Assembly (NCBI GenBank): GCA_003527225.1
Contig: DPXQ01000038.1
Span: 6,259 to 70,258, forward strand
Origin: Rhizobium sp.
Lineage (GTDB): Bacteria > Pseudomonadota > Alphaproteobacteria > Rhizobiales > Rhizobiaceae
Length of the DNA stretch: 64,000 nt
Direction of reading: 5' to 3'
The notes under the pieces: model-generated
The model's input: the letters and a program-made list of their open reading frames with translations, nothing else
Told to the model about the DNA's origin: nothing
Database searches by the model: none
Made by a program: the position numbers and the translations under genes
Shown: piece by piece, positions 56,905 to 64,000 of the stretch
Layout: each line of letters begins with the position of its first letter
Position numbering within the stretch: the first letter of the stretch is position 1

Positions 56905-57555
56905 TCAGATTAGCCTGAGCGTCCAGTCGACAATCTGACTGGTGACGATGGCAAAGGCGCGATCGAGCGCGGCTATATAGGCCTCGTTATGCGTCCCGCT
57001 TGCCGGCACACTGGCACTGAACACCTTCTGCGCCTTCACTGTACCGTTGCGGTCGTTGAGGATCTTGACCGACATCTCGACCACGGCACGGTCCGCGCCG
57101 ACCGTGTCGATCTCGAAGGCGTGAATATCCGTGACCAATTGGTAATCGATGGCAAGGCCCTGCCCGGGTTTGCCGACACCGCCGAGTCGTCTCGTATTCT
57201 CGAAGGCCTCGACGAATTTCGATTGCACCATGCGCGGCAGGCGGTCGCTCCACTGCGAATTCGACAAATACTGGATTTCGGATGTCGAGACACGCACCAC
57301 CACCTGTTCGCTGTCCAGCGACTTCAGCGCGCTCGGATCGGCAATCAGGACCTGCCGGTTGCGCGCTTGCGCCGTGGATTGGTCGACCGCTGTGGCGGTA
57401 AGATCAAAGGTATCGTTCTTGGCTGGAGCGCTGCCGCATGACGCAAGGCCCCCCCCCAGCAACGGCAGAAGGAGGGCAACCGACAACGCTTGCCGCCGAC
57501 GCAATTGAAATCCCGTTCCGACCATGCCCGCCCCGTCCCTTTCGGTCATCCCCAT
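56905..57555 (-). CDS. ABC transport auxiliary lipoprotein (PqiC-like)
   Basis: A 216-residue lipoprotein: a long basic N-terminal segment, hydrophobic stretch, and lipobox LASC (about residue 40). The mature domain contains VRVSTSEIQYLSNSQWSDRLPRMVQ, matching the ABC-type transport auxiliary lipoprotein family. It probably sits in the outer membrane and works with MlaD, instead of the soluble MlaC found in E. coli. Its ATG overlaps the mlaD stop (TAATG), so it is the last gene of the mla operon. Confidence 0.86.
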   Translation of the reverse strand: MGMTERDGAGMVGTGFQLRRRQALSVALLLPLLGGGLASCGSAPAKNDTFDLTATAVDQSTAQARNRQVLIADPSALKSLDSEQVVVRVSTSEIQYLSNSQWSDRLPRMVQSKFVEAFENTRRLGGVGKPGQGLAIDYQLVTDIHAFEIDTVGADRAVVEMSVKILNDRNGTVKAQKVFSASVPASGTHNEAYIAALDRAFAIVTSQIVDWTLRLI

Positions 57556-58925
57556 TACCGCCGAGTCCGTCCGTCATATTGCTTGACCGTTTCGCCGCCG
57601 AAAAGCAACCGCTGAGGATTGCGGTCGAAGTTTCCGATCGCGTCGTCCAGCCCACGGACGGTCTGGCGCGTATCGTTGACCAGAGATTGGATATCCCTGA
57701 GACCGGTATTCGAGAAGCGAGCGAAATTGTCCGCGATAGGTCCAATCCTGGCGTTCAGATTGTCGGCGACGTTCCGGATCGATTCCAGCGTCTTGCGCGC
57801 CTCCACGCTCAGCGAATTGGCCTCTCCCGACCCGAGGAAGGAATCCACCTTCACCAGAATGCCGTCGAGCTTGTCGGAAGCGTTGTTGAGCTTGTTGCCA
57901 AGCTGAGTGAAATCGGTGATCGCCTGATCGATGTCCTGCTTGCGGTTCGTGACACTCTGGCTGAGCTCGTTGAAGCCGGCGATGGCGGAACGGGCGTCTG
58001 CTGAGGCAACGGAGACATCATCGACGACCTTGGCGACCTTCTGGCTGTCGACTGCGGCGACGATCTTGTCGACCTTTCCGAGCGTTTCCCCGGCACTGAC
58101 GCCAAATTGCCGGAACGTCTCGGCTGTCTTCGTGAAGCTGTCGAGCGCCGGACCGATCTTGTCGGAAGCCTCGGCGAGCTTGCCCGTGAACTGCTGTGTG
58201 TTGCTTACGATCTTGTCGATCTTCTGGGTGTCGACGGCCCGCAAAAGCTCTTCTGCGGCTGCAAGCGTTGTGTCGAGACGCCCTGAGAGGCCCGAGATGG
58301 TTTCCGAAAGCGCGCCGACGCTCTTCAGGAACTCATCGATACCGTCGGCATTGTTGCTCAGGGCTTTCGAGAAAGTCTCGGCATTCTTGATCGTATTCGT
58401 CAGCGGCTCGCGCGCATCCACGATGAAGCCCTGCAATTGCCCGATCGCATCGTCGGCCCGCTTGAGTATCTTGTCCGCCGTGGTCAGCAAATTGGCGACG
58501 CTGGACTGGTCGGCAACCAGAACAGCCGGTTCGCCGGTGGCAAGCGCCCGTTGGAGGATGTTCTCGTCCCCGACGTTTCCGCCAGAGAGTTCGATATAGG
58601 CCGCACCCGTCAGACCCTGGACCTCGAGAACAGCCTTCGTCGAGGTAGTCACGGGCGCATCGGCCTGCACATCAGTGAACGCGATAGAGAATTGCGGATC
58701 GTCCTTGTCGATGGCGAGGTTGCGTACCGTGCCGACAGCGATCCCATTGAAACGCACGGGCGAACCGATACTCAGACCGTTGGCCGATCCCGGGATGCGG
58801 ATGGCAAGAGGCGCCATCTGCCCGCCTCTGCCATACTCGGCCATCCAGTATACAAAGCCAAATGCAGCGGCGATGACGAGAACCGTGAAAAATCCGACAA
58901 TTGCGTAGTTCGCTTTGGTTTCCAT
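57555..58925 (-). CDS. MCE-domain protein MlaD-like
   Basis: A 456-residue protein with an N-terminal membrane helix (about 8-28) and one MCE/MlaD domain (about 35-120; IPGSANGLSIGSPVRFNGIAVGTV). E. coli MlaD has about 180 residues; this one adds about 300 residues of mostly alpha-helical, heptad-rich sequence, which may form a periplasm-spanning tunnel or needle as in other MCE proteins. It probably carries phospholipids between the membranes. Ten bases separate it from the ATPase gene. Confidence 0.93.
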   Translation of the reverse strand: METKANYAIVGFFTVLVIAAAFGFVYWMAEYGRGGQMAPLAIRIPGSANGLSIGSPVRFNGIAVGTVRNLAIDKDDPQFSIAFTDVQADAPVTTSTKAVLEVQGLTGAAYIELSGGNVGDENILQRALATGEPAVLVADQSSVANLLTTADKILKRADDAIGQLQGFIVDAREPLTNTIKNAETFSKALSNNADGIDEFLKSVGALSETISGLSGRLDTTLAAAEELLRAVDTQKIDKIVSNTQQFTGKLAEASDKIGPALDSFTKTAETFRQFGVSAGETLGKVDKIVAAVDSQKVAKVVDDVSVASADARSAIAGFNELSQSVTNRKQDIDQAITDFTQLGNKLNNASDKLDGILVKVDSFLGSGEANSLSVEARKTLESIRNVADNLNARIGPIADNFARFSNTGLRDIQSLVNDTRQTVRGLDDAIGNFDRNPQRLLFGGETVKQYDGRTRR

Positions 58926-58934
58926 TGCGTTCAG

Positions 58935-59756
58935 TCACTTCACCGGATTTTCGCCGGACTGCCCCGGCCTAGGGATGGATCGAGCCCGCTTGCCCCTGAA
59001 ATAGGTCTTCACCCATTCGTCGTCGCAGGCGAGCATATCTTCTAACGTTCCTTCGACCAAGACCCGCTTTTGCCCAAGCACCGCTATGCGGTCACAGACA
59101 GTGAAAAGGCTGTCGAGATCGTGGGTCACCATATACACGGTCAAGCCCAGAGTGTCGCGGAGCCGCACGATAAGTTCGTCGAATTCGGCCGCGCCGATGG
59201 GATCAAGACCTGATGTCGGCTCATCGAGAAAAACAAGGTCGGGATCGAGCGCCAGCGCGCGGGCAAGGGCGGCGCGCTTGGTCATGCCGCCCGAGAGCTC
59301 CGACGGATACTTGTCGGCGGCATCCGGTTCGAGTCCGACGAGACTGATCTTCAGATAGGCAAGCTCGTCCATCCACCATTGAGGTAAATCGAGGTATTCG
59401 CGCATCGGCAGCTGGATGTTCTCTTTCACCGTCAGAGCCGAGAAAAGCGCTCCGTGCTGGAAAAGCACCCCCAACCGGGTATCGAGGCTCACGCGTTCCG
59501 TCTCGTTCACGGAATCATAGTCCATACCGAGGATTTCGATTTTTCCCGAACGGCGGGGCAAAAGCCTTAGGACAGTGCGCATGAGAACGGATTTTCCGGC
59601 GCCGGAAGCTCCGACGAAGCCGAGAATCTCTCCGCGATAGATATCAAGGTCGAGGTTGTCCAGAACGATCTTGTCGCCGAATCCGACGGTCAGACCGCGA
59701 ACGGAAAGGACCGTTTCCCGCTCTTGCGGATCTACCTTGCTGGAGGATGCGTCCAT
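58935..59756 (-). CDS. ABC transporter ATP-binding protein MlaF-like
   Basis: A 273-residue ATPase of the phospholipid-trafficking Mla transporter. Walker A is GASGAGKSVLMRTV, the signature LSGGMTKRAALARA, Walker B PDLVFLDEPTSGLDP and the switch His in VTHDLDSL. It energises the MlaE permease to move phospholipids between inner and outer membranes, keeping outer-membrane asymmetry. The gene lies 14 bases after mlaE and 9 before mlaD on the same strand. Confidence 0.95.
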   Translation of the reverse strand: MDASSSKVDPQERETVLSVRGLTVGFGDKIVLDNLDLDIYRGEILGFVGASGAGKSVLMRTVLRLLPRRSGKIEILGMDYDSVNETERVSLDTRLGVLFQHGALFSALTVKENIQLPMREYLDLPQWWMDELAYLKISLVGLEPDAADKYPSELSGGMTKRAALARALALDPDLVFLDEPTSGLDPIGAAEFDELIVRLRDTLGLTVYMVTHDLDSLFTVCDRIAVLGQKRVLVEGTLEDMLACDDEWVKTYFRGKRARSIPRPGQSGENPVK

Positions 59757-59770
59757 TCGGCTCTCCTCCC

Positions 59771-60976
59771 CTAGAAATCGATTGAGGCGTAGAACATGGC
59801 AAATAGCCCGTCCACGAGAATGACGACGAAGATCGATTTGACCACCGATGCGGTTACGTGGCGACCGAGGGACTCGGCGCTGCCCCCGACCTTCATCCCC
59901 TCCACCGCCGAAACGATGCCGATTATCAGCGCCATGAACGGCGCCTTGATCATCCCGGATGCAACCGTTGAATAGTCGATCGCCTGTTGCAAGCGGGTAA
60001 CGAACACGTCGAAGGTGATGCCGGAATAACCCCAGGCAACAACGGCGGCGCCATATAGGGCAGAAAAATTGGCGACGACGGTCAATAGTGGCAACGCGAT
60101 GATCAATGCCACCAGACGAGGAAACACCAGCACGCCGATCGGGTTGAGGCCGATGACCTTCAGCGCGTCGATCTCCTCACGCATCTTCATGGAGCCTATT
60201 TCGGCGGTTATCGCGCTTCCCGAACGCCCGGCGATCATAATGGCGGTCAGAAGCACGCCGATTTCTCGCAATTGCAGAATGCCGACCAGATCGACAACGA
60301 AGACTTCGGCGCCGAAATAGCGCAGCTGGAAGGCACCCTGCTGGGCGATGATCGCACCGATGAGAAACGACATCAGAACAATGATCGGAACGGCCCTGAC
60401 GCCCATGTGGTCGAGTTGGTTGACCACCGAGGCAGGAGAGACGCCGCTGCCGCGACCAAATTTCGTCTGGGCACCACGAACGGCCGAACCGAGCACGAAC
60501 ATCATGGCGACAACGTCGTTCCAAAGATCGACCATCACCTCGCCGGCCGGGCCGAAGACCCTTATGAACAAGGACTCCTTCGTTTCCACCACGGAAGGGG
60601 CCGTAACCTTTTCCGGCAAAGCCTCGATCAGTTCGCGCATCTCTGCCGAACCGCCGGCGATCGTCACCTGCCTTCCCTGTTGCTCGCGCATGCTGGCGAT
60701 ACGCCGCACGAGCCAGGCGCCGGCCATATCCATTTCCGAAATGCCCGAAAGGTCGATCTCGACGACACCGGCGCCATCAGAACTCAAGCGCTCGACATCC
60801 GTAAGAAGTTCACCAAGGCTGCTATTTCGCCAAGCACCCGACAGGACAAGGCGCTGCCCCGCCTGCTCCGGCAAGACACTCACTTCGACCACGGCTTTTT
60901 CCGGATGGATCGATCTCAATATCTGACATCTCTCATGGGCAGCGGCATGGATGGCAATAAAATGATTCGGGTGCAC
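59771..60976 (-). CDS. MlaE permease with fused N-terminal STAS domain
   Basis: The C-terminal half (about 150-400) is the MlaE permease, with five membrane helices and segments such as GVLLTAIMIAGRSGSAITAEIGSM. Residues about 30-130 form a STAS domain (VVEIDLSGISEMDMAGAWLV), the role played by separate MlaB in E. coli, so MlaB and MlaE are fused here. The N-terminus is uncertain: the reading opens at GTG 60976, but GTG 60892 with GGAA upstream would remove 28 residues. First gene of the four-gene mla operon. Confidence 0.92.
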   Translation of the reverse strand: MHPNHFIAIHAAAHERCQILRSIHPEKAVVEVSVLPEQAGQRLVLSGAWRNSSLGELLTDVERLSSDGAGVVEIDLSGISEMDMAGAWLVRRIASMREQQGRQVTIAGGSAEMRELIEALPEKVTAPSVVETKESLFIRVFGPAGEVMVDLWNDVVAMMFVLGSAVRGAQTKFGRGSGVSPASVVNQLDHMGVRAVPIIVLMSFLIGAIIAQQGAFQLRYFGAEVFVVDLVGILQLREIGVLLTAIMIAGRSGSAITAEIGSMKMREEIDALKVIGLNPIGVLVFPRLVALIIALPLLTVVANFSALYGAAVVAWGYSGITFDVFVTRLQQAIDYSTVASGMIKAPFMALIIGIVSAVEGMKVGGSAESLGRHVTASVVKSIFVVILVDGLFAMFYASIDF

Positions 60977-61109
60977 TATATTTCATGTGCACGCAGTATA
61001 GTCCTGCCCAGGGCTAATTAAATCCGTTTGCGACGTTTAACCGCGTGCGTAACCGTGAATCCACATCTATCGCGGATGGAGAAGCGCGCCGGCGCTCAAG
61101 TTCGTGTGC

Positions 61110-61964
61110 TCAGGCGGCCTGTATTTCGGATTCCTTGGCTTCTTCGCCTACAATCATCCGCGCTGCCGGCGCCGCGAATTGCCTGATCTCGTTCACGGGC
61201 TTGGGCGCATGGATCAGATGCCCCCAAGAAATGAGTTCAAAACGGCCGTCATAATGCTCGGCGACGGCGGTGCAGCTCTCAACCCAGTCACCGGTATTGA
61301 TGTAGTGGATACCGTCGATATCCTCTATCACGGCATGATGGATATGGCCGCAGATGACACCGTCTACACCATTGCGCCGCGCTTCCTCGGCCACCACGCG
61401 CTGGAACTCGCCGATGAAATTGACTGCCTGCTTGACCTGCAGCTTCGCCCAGGCAGAAAACGACCAATAGGGCATCCGAAGGTGACGGCGAACGGCGGCA
61501 AGCACGACATTGATGGCAATCGCCATGTCATAGGCCCAGTCGCCCAGATAGGCGAGCAGACGGGCATTGCGCACGACCACGTCGAATTCGTCGCCATGAA
61601 GCACGAGATACTTCTTGCCGTCAGCCGCCTCATGGATGATACGCTCGGCCACCTCTATGCCGCCGAAATGCGTGCCGGGAAAGCCACGCAGGAATTCGTC
61701 ATGATTGCCGGGAATGTAAATGATCCTTGAGCCCTTGCGCGCCTTTCGCAAGAGCTTCTGAACGACGTCGTTGCAATCCTGTGGCCAATACCAGCTGCGT
61801 TTCAGGCGCCAGCCGTCGACAATGTCCCCGACGAGAACGATGGTCTCGGCTTCATGGCGGCGGAGAAAGTCGAGCAGGAAATCCGCCTTGGCCGCCTTCG
61901 AACCAAGATGCACGTCCGAAATGAACAGGGTCCTGAAATGCCGGGTGTCCGTTTGTTCACTCAC
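61110..61964 (-). CDS. Metallophosphoesterase, UDP-2,3-diacylglucosamine diphosphatase-like
   Basis: A 284-residue calcineurin-type phosphoesterase with motifs SDVHLG, GDIVDGW, PGNHDEFLRG, HGDEFD and CGHIHH in order. Similar genes are often annotated as LpxH-type enzymes, but most Alphaproteobacteria use LpxI for that lipid A step, so the true substrate is open. The start is GTG 61964, with GAGGAAG upstream; a 25-codon longer form has no ribosome site. It is divergent from the malic enzyme. Confidence 0.87.
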   Translation of the reverse strand: MSEQTDTRHFRTLFISDVHLGSKAAKADFLLDFLRRHEAETIVLVGDIVDGWRLKRSWYWPQDCNDVVQKLLRKARKGSRIIYIPGNHDEFLRGFPGTHFGGIEVAERIIHEAADGKKYLVLHGDEFDVVVRNARLLAYLGDWAYDMAIAINVVLAAVRRHLRMPYWSFSAWAKLQVKQAVNFIGEFQRVVAEEARRNGVDGVICGHIHHAVIEDIDGIHYINTGDWVESCTAVAEHYDGRFELISWGHLIHAPKPVNEIRQFAAPAARMIVGEEAKESEIQAA

Positions 61965-62040
61965 AAGCGTCTTCCTCTCGCGGTCATCATATGTCTTCCA
62001 AAAACAGACTCTTGTTTCAGGAACATGACAAAGAGGCATT

Positions 62041-62156
62041 GCGAGAGCCCGTGGGCTGCAATCCCCGGGGACAAGTCTCGCAGGGAACGCAAAAGAGACA
62101 ATCGGGGCGATACAGCAGCAATCGATCCGGCTTGTCTATTGCCCACGGGGTCTCGC
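62041..62156. repeat. Long imperfect inverted repeat (RIME-like or structured leader)
   Basis: Arm GCGAGAGCCCGTGGGC (62041-62056) pairs with GCCCACGGGGTCTCGC (62141-62156) at 15 of 16 positions. A second inner pair GACAAG (62069-62074) and CTTGTC (62131-62136) is nested, and TCTCGCA at 62076-62082 can instead pair with the first arm. The size (about 116 bases) and nested palindromes recall rhizobial RIME intergenic elements. It lies in the 274-base divergent region before the malic enzyme. Confidence 0.5.
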
Positions 62157-62238
62157 GGAGTCATATATCGCGCTTCCCGGATCATCTAGTGTATTCAGGG
62201 AATCGATTATCCCTTTCACGATGATGCCCGGTGCGCCT

Positions 62239-64000
62239 ATGAATTCGCATGACAAGAACAAGCAGCAAGCAACGCCGACCTCTGGCGATCTGGACGAACA
62301 GGCGCTGTTTTACCATCGCTATCCGACCCCGGGAAAGCTTGAAATCCAGGCGACAAAGCCGCTTGGCAACCAGCGCGACCTGGCACTTGCCTATTCTCCC
62401 GGCGTAGCAGCTCCCTGCCTTGCCATCCGGGACGAGCCTGACACGGCTTTTGACTACACCGCCCGCGGCAATCTCGTCGCCGTGATTTCCAACGGCACCG
62501 CCGTGCTCGGGCTCGGCAATATCGGCCCACTCGCCTCCAAGCCGGTGATGGAAGGCAAGGCGGTCCTGTTCAAGAAATTTGCAGGCATCGACGTTTTCGA
62601 CATCGAGATCAATGCGCCGGGCGTCGCGGACATGGTTTCCACCATCTCGGCTCTCGAGCCCACCTTCGGCGGCATCAACCTGGAAGACATCAAGTCGCCG
62701 GAGTGCTTCGAGGTCGAGCGGCAGCTTCGCGAAATGATGAATATTCCCGTCTTTCACGACGACCAGCACGGCACCGCCATCATCGTTGCCGCTGCGATCC
62801 TGAACGGACTGGAACTGGCCGGCAAGAAGATCGAGGACGTCAAGATCATCGCATCCGGCGCCGGTGCGGCCGCTCTTGCCTGCCTCAATCTCCTTGTCAT
62901 CCTCGGCGCGCGCCGCGAAAACATCTGGGTTCATGATATCGAGGGACTGGTCTATGTCGGCCGCGAGGCGCTGATGGATCAGTGGAAGTCGGTCTATGCC
63001 CAGGAGACCGACAAGCGCGCCCTCTCCGAGACGATCGACGGCGCCGACGTCTTCCTCGGTCTGTCGGCGGCTGGCGTCCTTAAGCCGGAGCTGCTGGCCC
63101 GGATGGCGCAAAAGCCACTGATCATGGCACTTGCAAATCCGACACCCGAGATCATGCCGGATCTTGCCCGTGCCGCGCGTCCCGACGCGATGATCTGCAC
63201 CGGCCGCTCCGACTTCCCGAACCAGGTCAACAACGTTCTCTGCTTCCCCTATATCTTCCGGGGCGCACTCGACTGTGGAGCGACGACCATCAACGAGGAG
63301 ATGAAGATGGCGGCGGTCCGCGCGATCGCTGCCCTTGCTCGCGAGGAAGTCTCGGAAGTCGCGGCTCGTGCCTATTCCGGGGAAACGCCGGCCTTCGGCC
63401 CCAACTATCTGATACCCTCACCCTTCGATCCCCGTCTGATCCTCAGGATCGCACCGGCGGTCGCCAAGGCGGCAGCCGAAAGCGGTGTCGCCCGCCGTCC
63501 GATTGCCGATTTCGATACCTATCTCGACCAGCTCAACCGTTTCGTCTTCCGCTCCGGCTTCGTGATGAAGCCGATTTTCACCGCCGCCAAGAAGGCTCCG
63601 CGCAAGCGCGTGCTCTTCGCCGAAGGCGAGGACGAACGCGTCCTGAGGGCCGCCCAGGTCTTGCTCGAGGAGGGAATTGGCCAGCCGATCCTGATCGGAC
63701 GTCCGCAGATCATCGAAAGCAGGCTGCAACGCTTCGGTCTGCGTATCCGGCCGGGAGTGGATTTCCAGCTCGTAAATCCCGAGGACGACCCGCGCTATCG
63801 CGACTATGTCGATGACTACTTCGCCCTCGTCGGGCGCGAAGGCATCAATCCGGAGGCCGCTCGCACGATCGTTCGCACCAACAACACGGTGATCGGTGCG
63901 CTCGCCCTCAAGCGCGGTGAAGCCGACGCACTGATCTGCGGCGTGGAAGGCCGTTTCGACCGCCATCTGCGCGATGTCCGTCAGATCATCGGCAAGAAGC
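62239..64000 (+). CDS. maeB: Malic enzyme with C-terminal phosphotransacetylase-like domain, partial
   Basis: Decarboxylates malate to pyruvate. The N-terminal malic domain ([33 protein letters not shown]; about residues 1-170), the NAD(P)-binding domain ([16 protein letters not shown]; about 180-420) and the start of the phosphotransacetylase domain ([24 protein letters not shown]) are visible; the window ends inside the latter at residue 587. Rhizobia have NAD (dme) and NADP (tme) versions of this fused enzyme and I cannot decide between them. I use ATG 62239, though in-frame ATGs at 62221 and 62224 are possible. Confidence 0.95.
   Translation, partial: MNSHDKNKQQATPTSGDLDEQALFYHRYPTPGKLEIQATKPLGNQRDLALAYSPGVAAPCLAIRDEPDTAFDYTARGNLVAVISNGTAVLGLGNIGPLASKPVMEGKAVLFKKFAGIDVFDIEINAPGVADMVSTISALEPTFGGINLEDIKSPECFEVERQLREMMNIPVFHDDQHGTAIIVAAAILNGLELAGKKIEDVKIIASGAGAAALACLNLLVILGARRENIWVHDIEGLVYVGREALMDQWKSVYAQETDKRALSETIDGADVFLGLSAAGVLKPELLARMAQKPLIMALANPTPEIMPDLARAARPDAMICTGRSDFPNQVNNVLCFPYIFRGALDCGATTINEEMKMAAVRAIAALAREEVSEVAARAYSGETPAFGPNYLIPSPFDPRLILRIAPAVAKAAAESGVARRPIADFDTYLDQLNRFVFRSGFVMKPIFTAAKKAPRKRVLFAEGEDERVLRAAQVLLEEGIGQPILIGRPQIIESRLQRFGLRIRPGVDFQLVNPEDDPRYRDYVDDYFALVGREGINPEAARTIVRTNNTVIGALALKRGEADALICGVEGRFDRHLRDVRQIIGKK

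Overview
The window is a dense stretch of alphaproteobacterial chromosome. Protein similarity recognised by eye, the high G+C with strong G/C third-position bias, and the particular gene set (split purS/purQ/purL, CckA kinase, a growth-pole-ring-type giant coiled-coil protein, an R. etli-type recA operator, an Mla transporter with a fused STAS domain) point to the Rhizobiaceae (Rhizobium/Sinorhizobium/Agrobacterium/Shinella relatives). The genus cannot be fixed from the sequence alone. No rRNA, tRNA, CRISPR array, prophage or insertion sequence was found; this looks like core chromosome with a few decayed genes.

Layout. 1-7.2 kb: the end of purC, then purS, two small coupled coiled-coil ORFs, purQ, a lipoprotein, a PagL-like outer-membrane lipid A deacylase, a DUF1127 gene divergent from a MocR-type regulator, then purL and bolA. 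7.2-12 kb: a decayed cytochrome c fragment, the CGFS glutaredoxin grxD, a Bcr/CflA-type MFS exporter and a chemoreceptor. 12-17.7 kb: a translationally coupled operon (GT2 glycosyltransferase, YdjC/NaxD-type deacetylase, ttcA, inositol monophosphatase family) flanked by GtrA and a GT-C membrane glycosyltransferase. 17.7-26.7 kb: rpsD, terC-like, pepT, a HerA-like ATPase, a second DUF1127 gene, a CorC/CNNM membrane protein, murI and trmJ. 26.7-35.8 kb: a secreted protein with a truncated paralogue beside it, icd, a glutathione transferase, a SulP transporter, alaS and recA with its SOS operator.

35.8-50 kb: pseudouridine degradation (psuK, psuG), a LuxR-type regulator, cckA, a FliO-like protein, dksA, a SixA-type phosphatase, the ycjX-ycjF pair, a secreted protein, folK, folP and a DUF922 protease-like protein. 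50-64 kb: a likely small RNA with anti-Shine-Dalgarno loops, a 2Fe-2S ferredoxin, an Hpt-like protein without its histidine, the 1791-residue growth-pole-ring (GPR/RgsE)-like protein behind CtrA-type sites, an mlaEFD-lipoprotein operon, a metallophosphoesterase, a palindromic element, and a PTA-fused malic enzyme cut off by the window end.

Themes. Envelope biology recurs: lipid A deacylation, probable lipid-linked sugar transfer to lipid A or another surface glycan, peptidoglycan precursor supply (murI), phospholipid trafficking (Mla) and polar growth (GPR). Cell-cycle control is represented by cckA and by CtrA-like sites in front of the GPR gene. The remainder is housekeeping: purines, folate, TCA-linked enzymes, translation and DNA repair. 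The most attractive candidates for follow-up are the four-part lipid-linked amino-sugar cassette (13.7-17.6 kb), the CtrA-type sites before the growth-pole gene, and the small RNA at about 49.92-50.06 kb.
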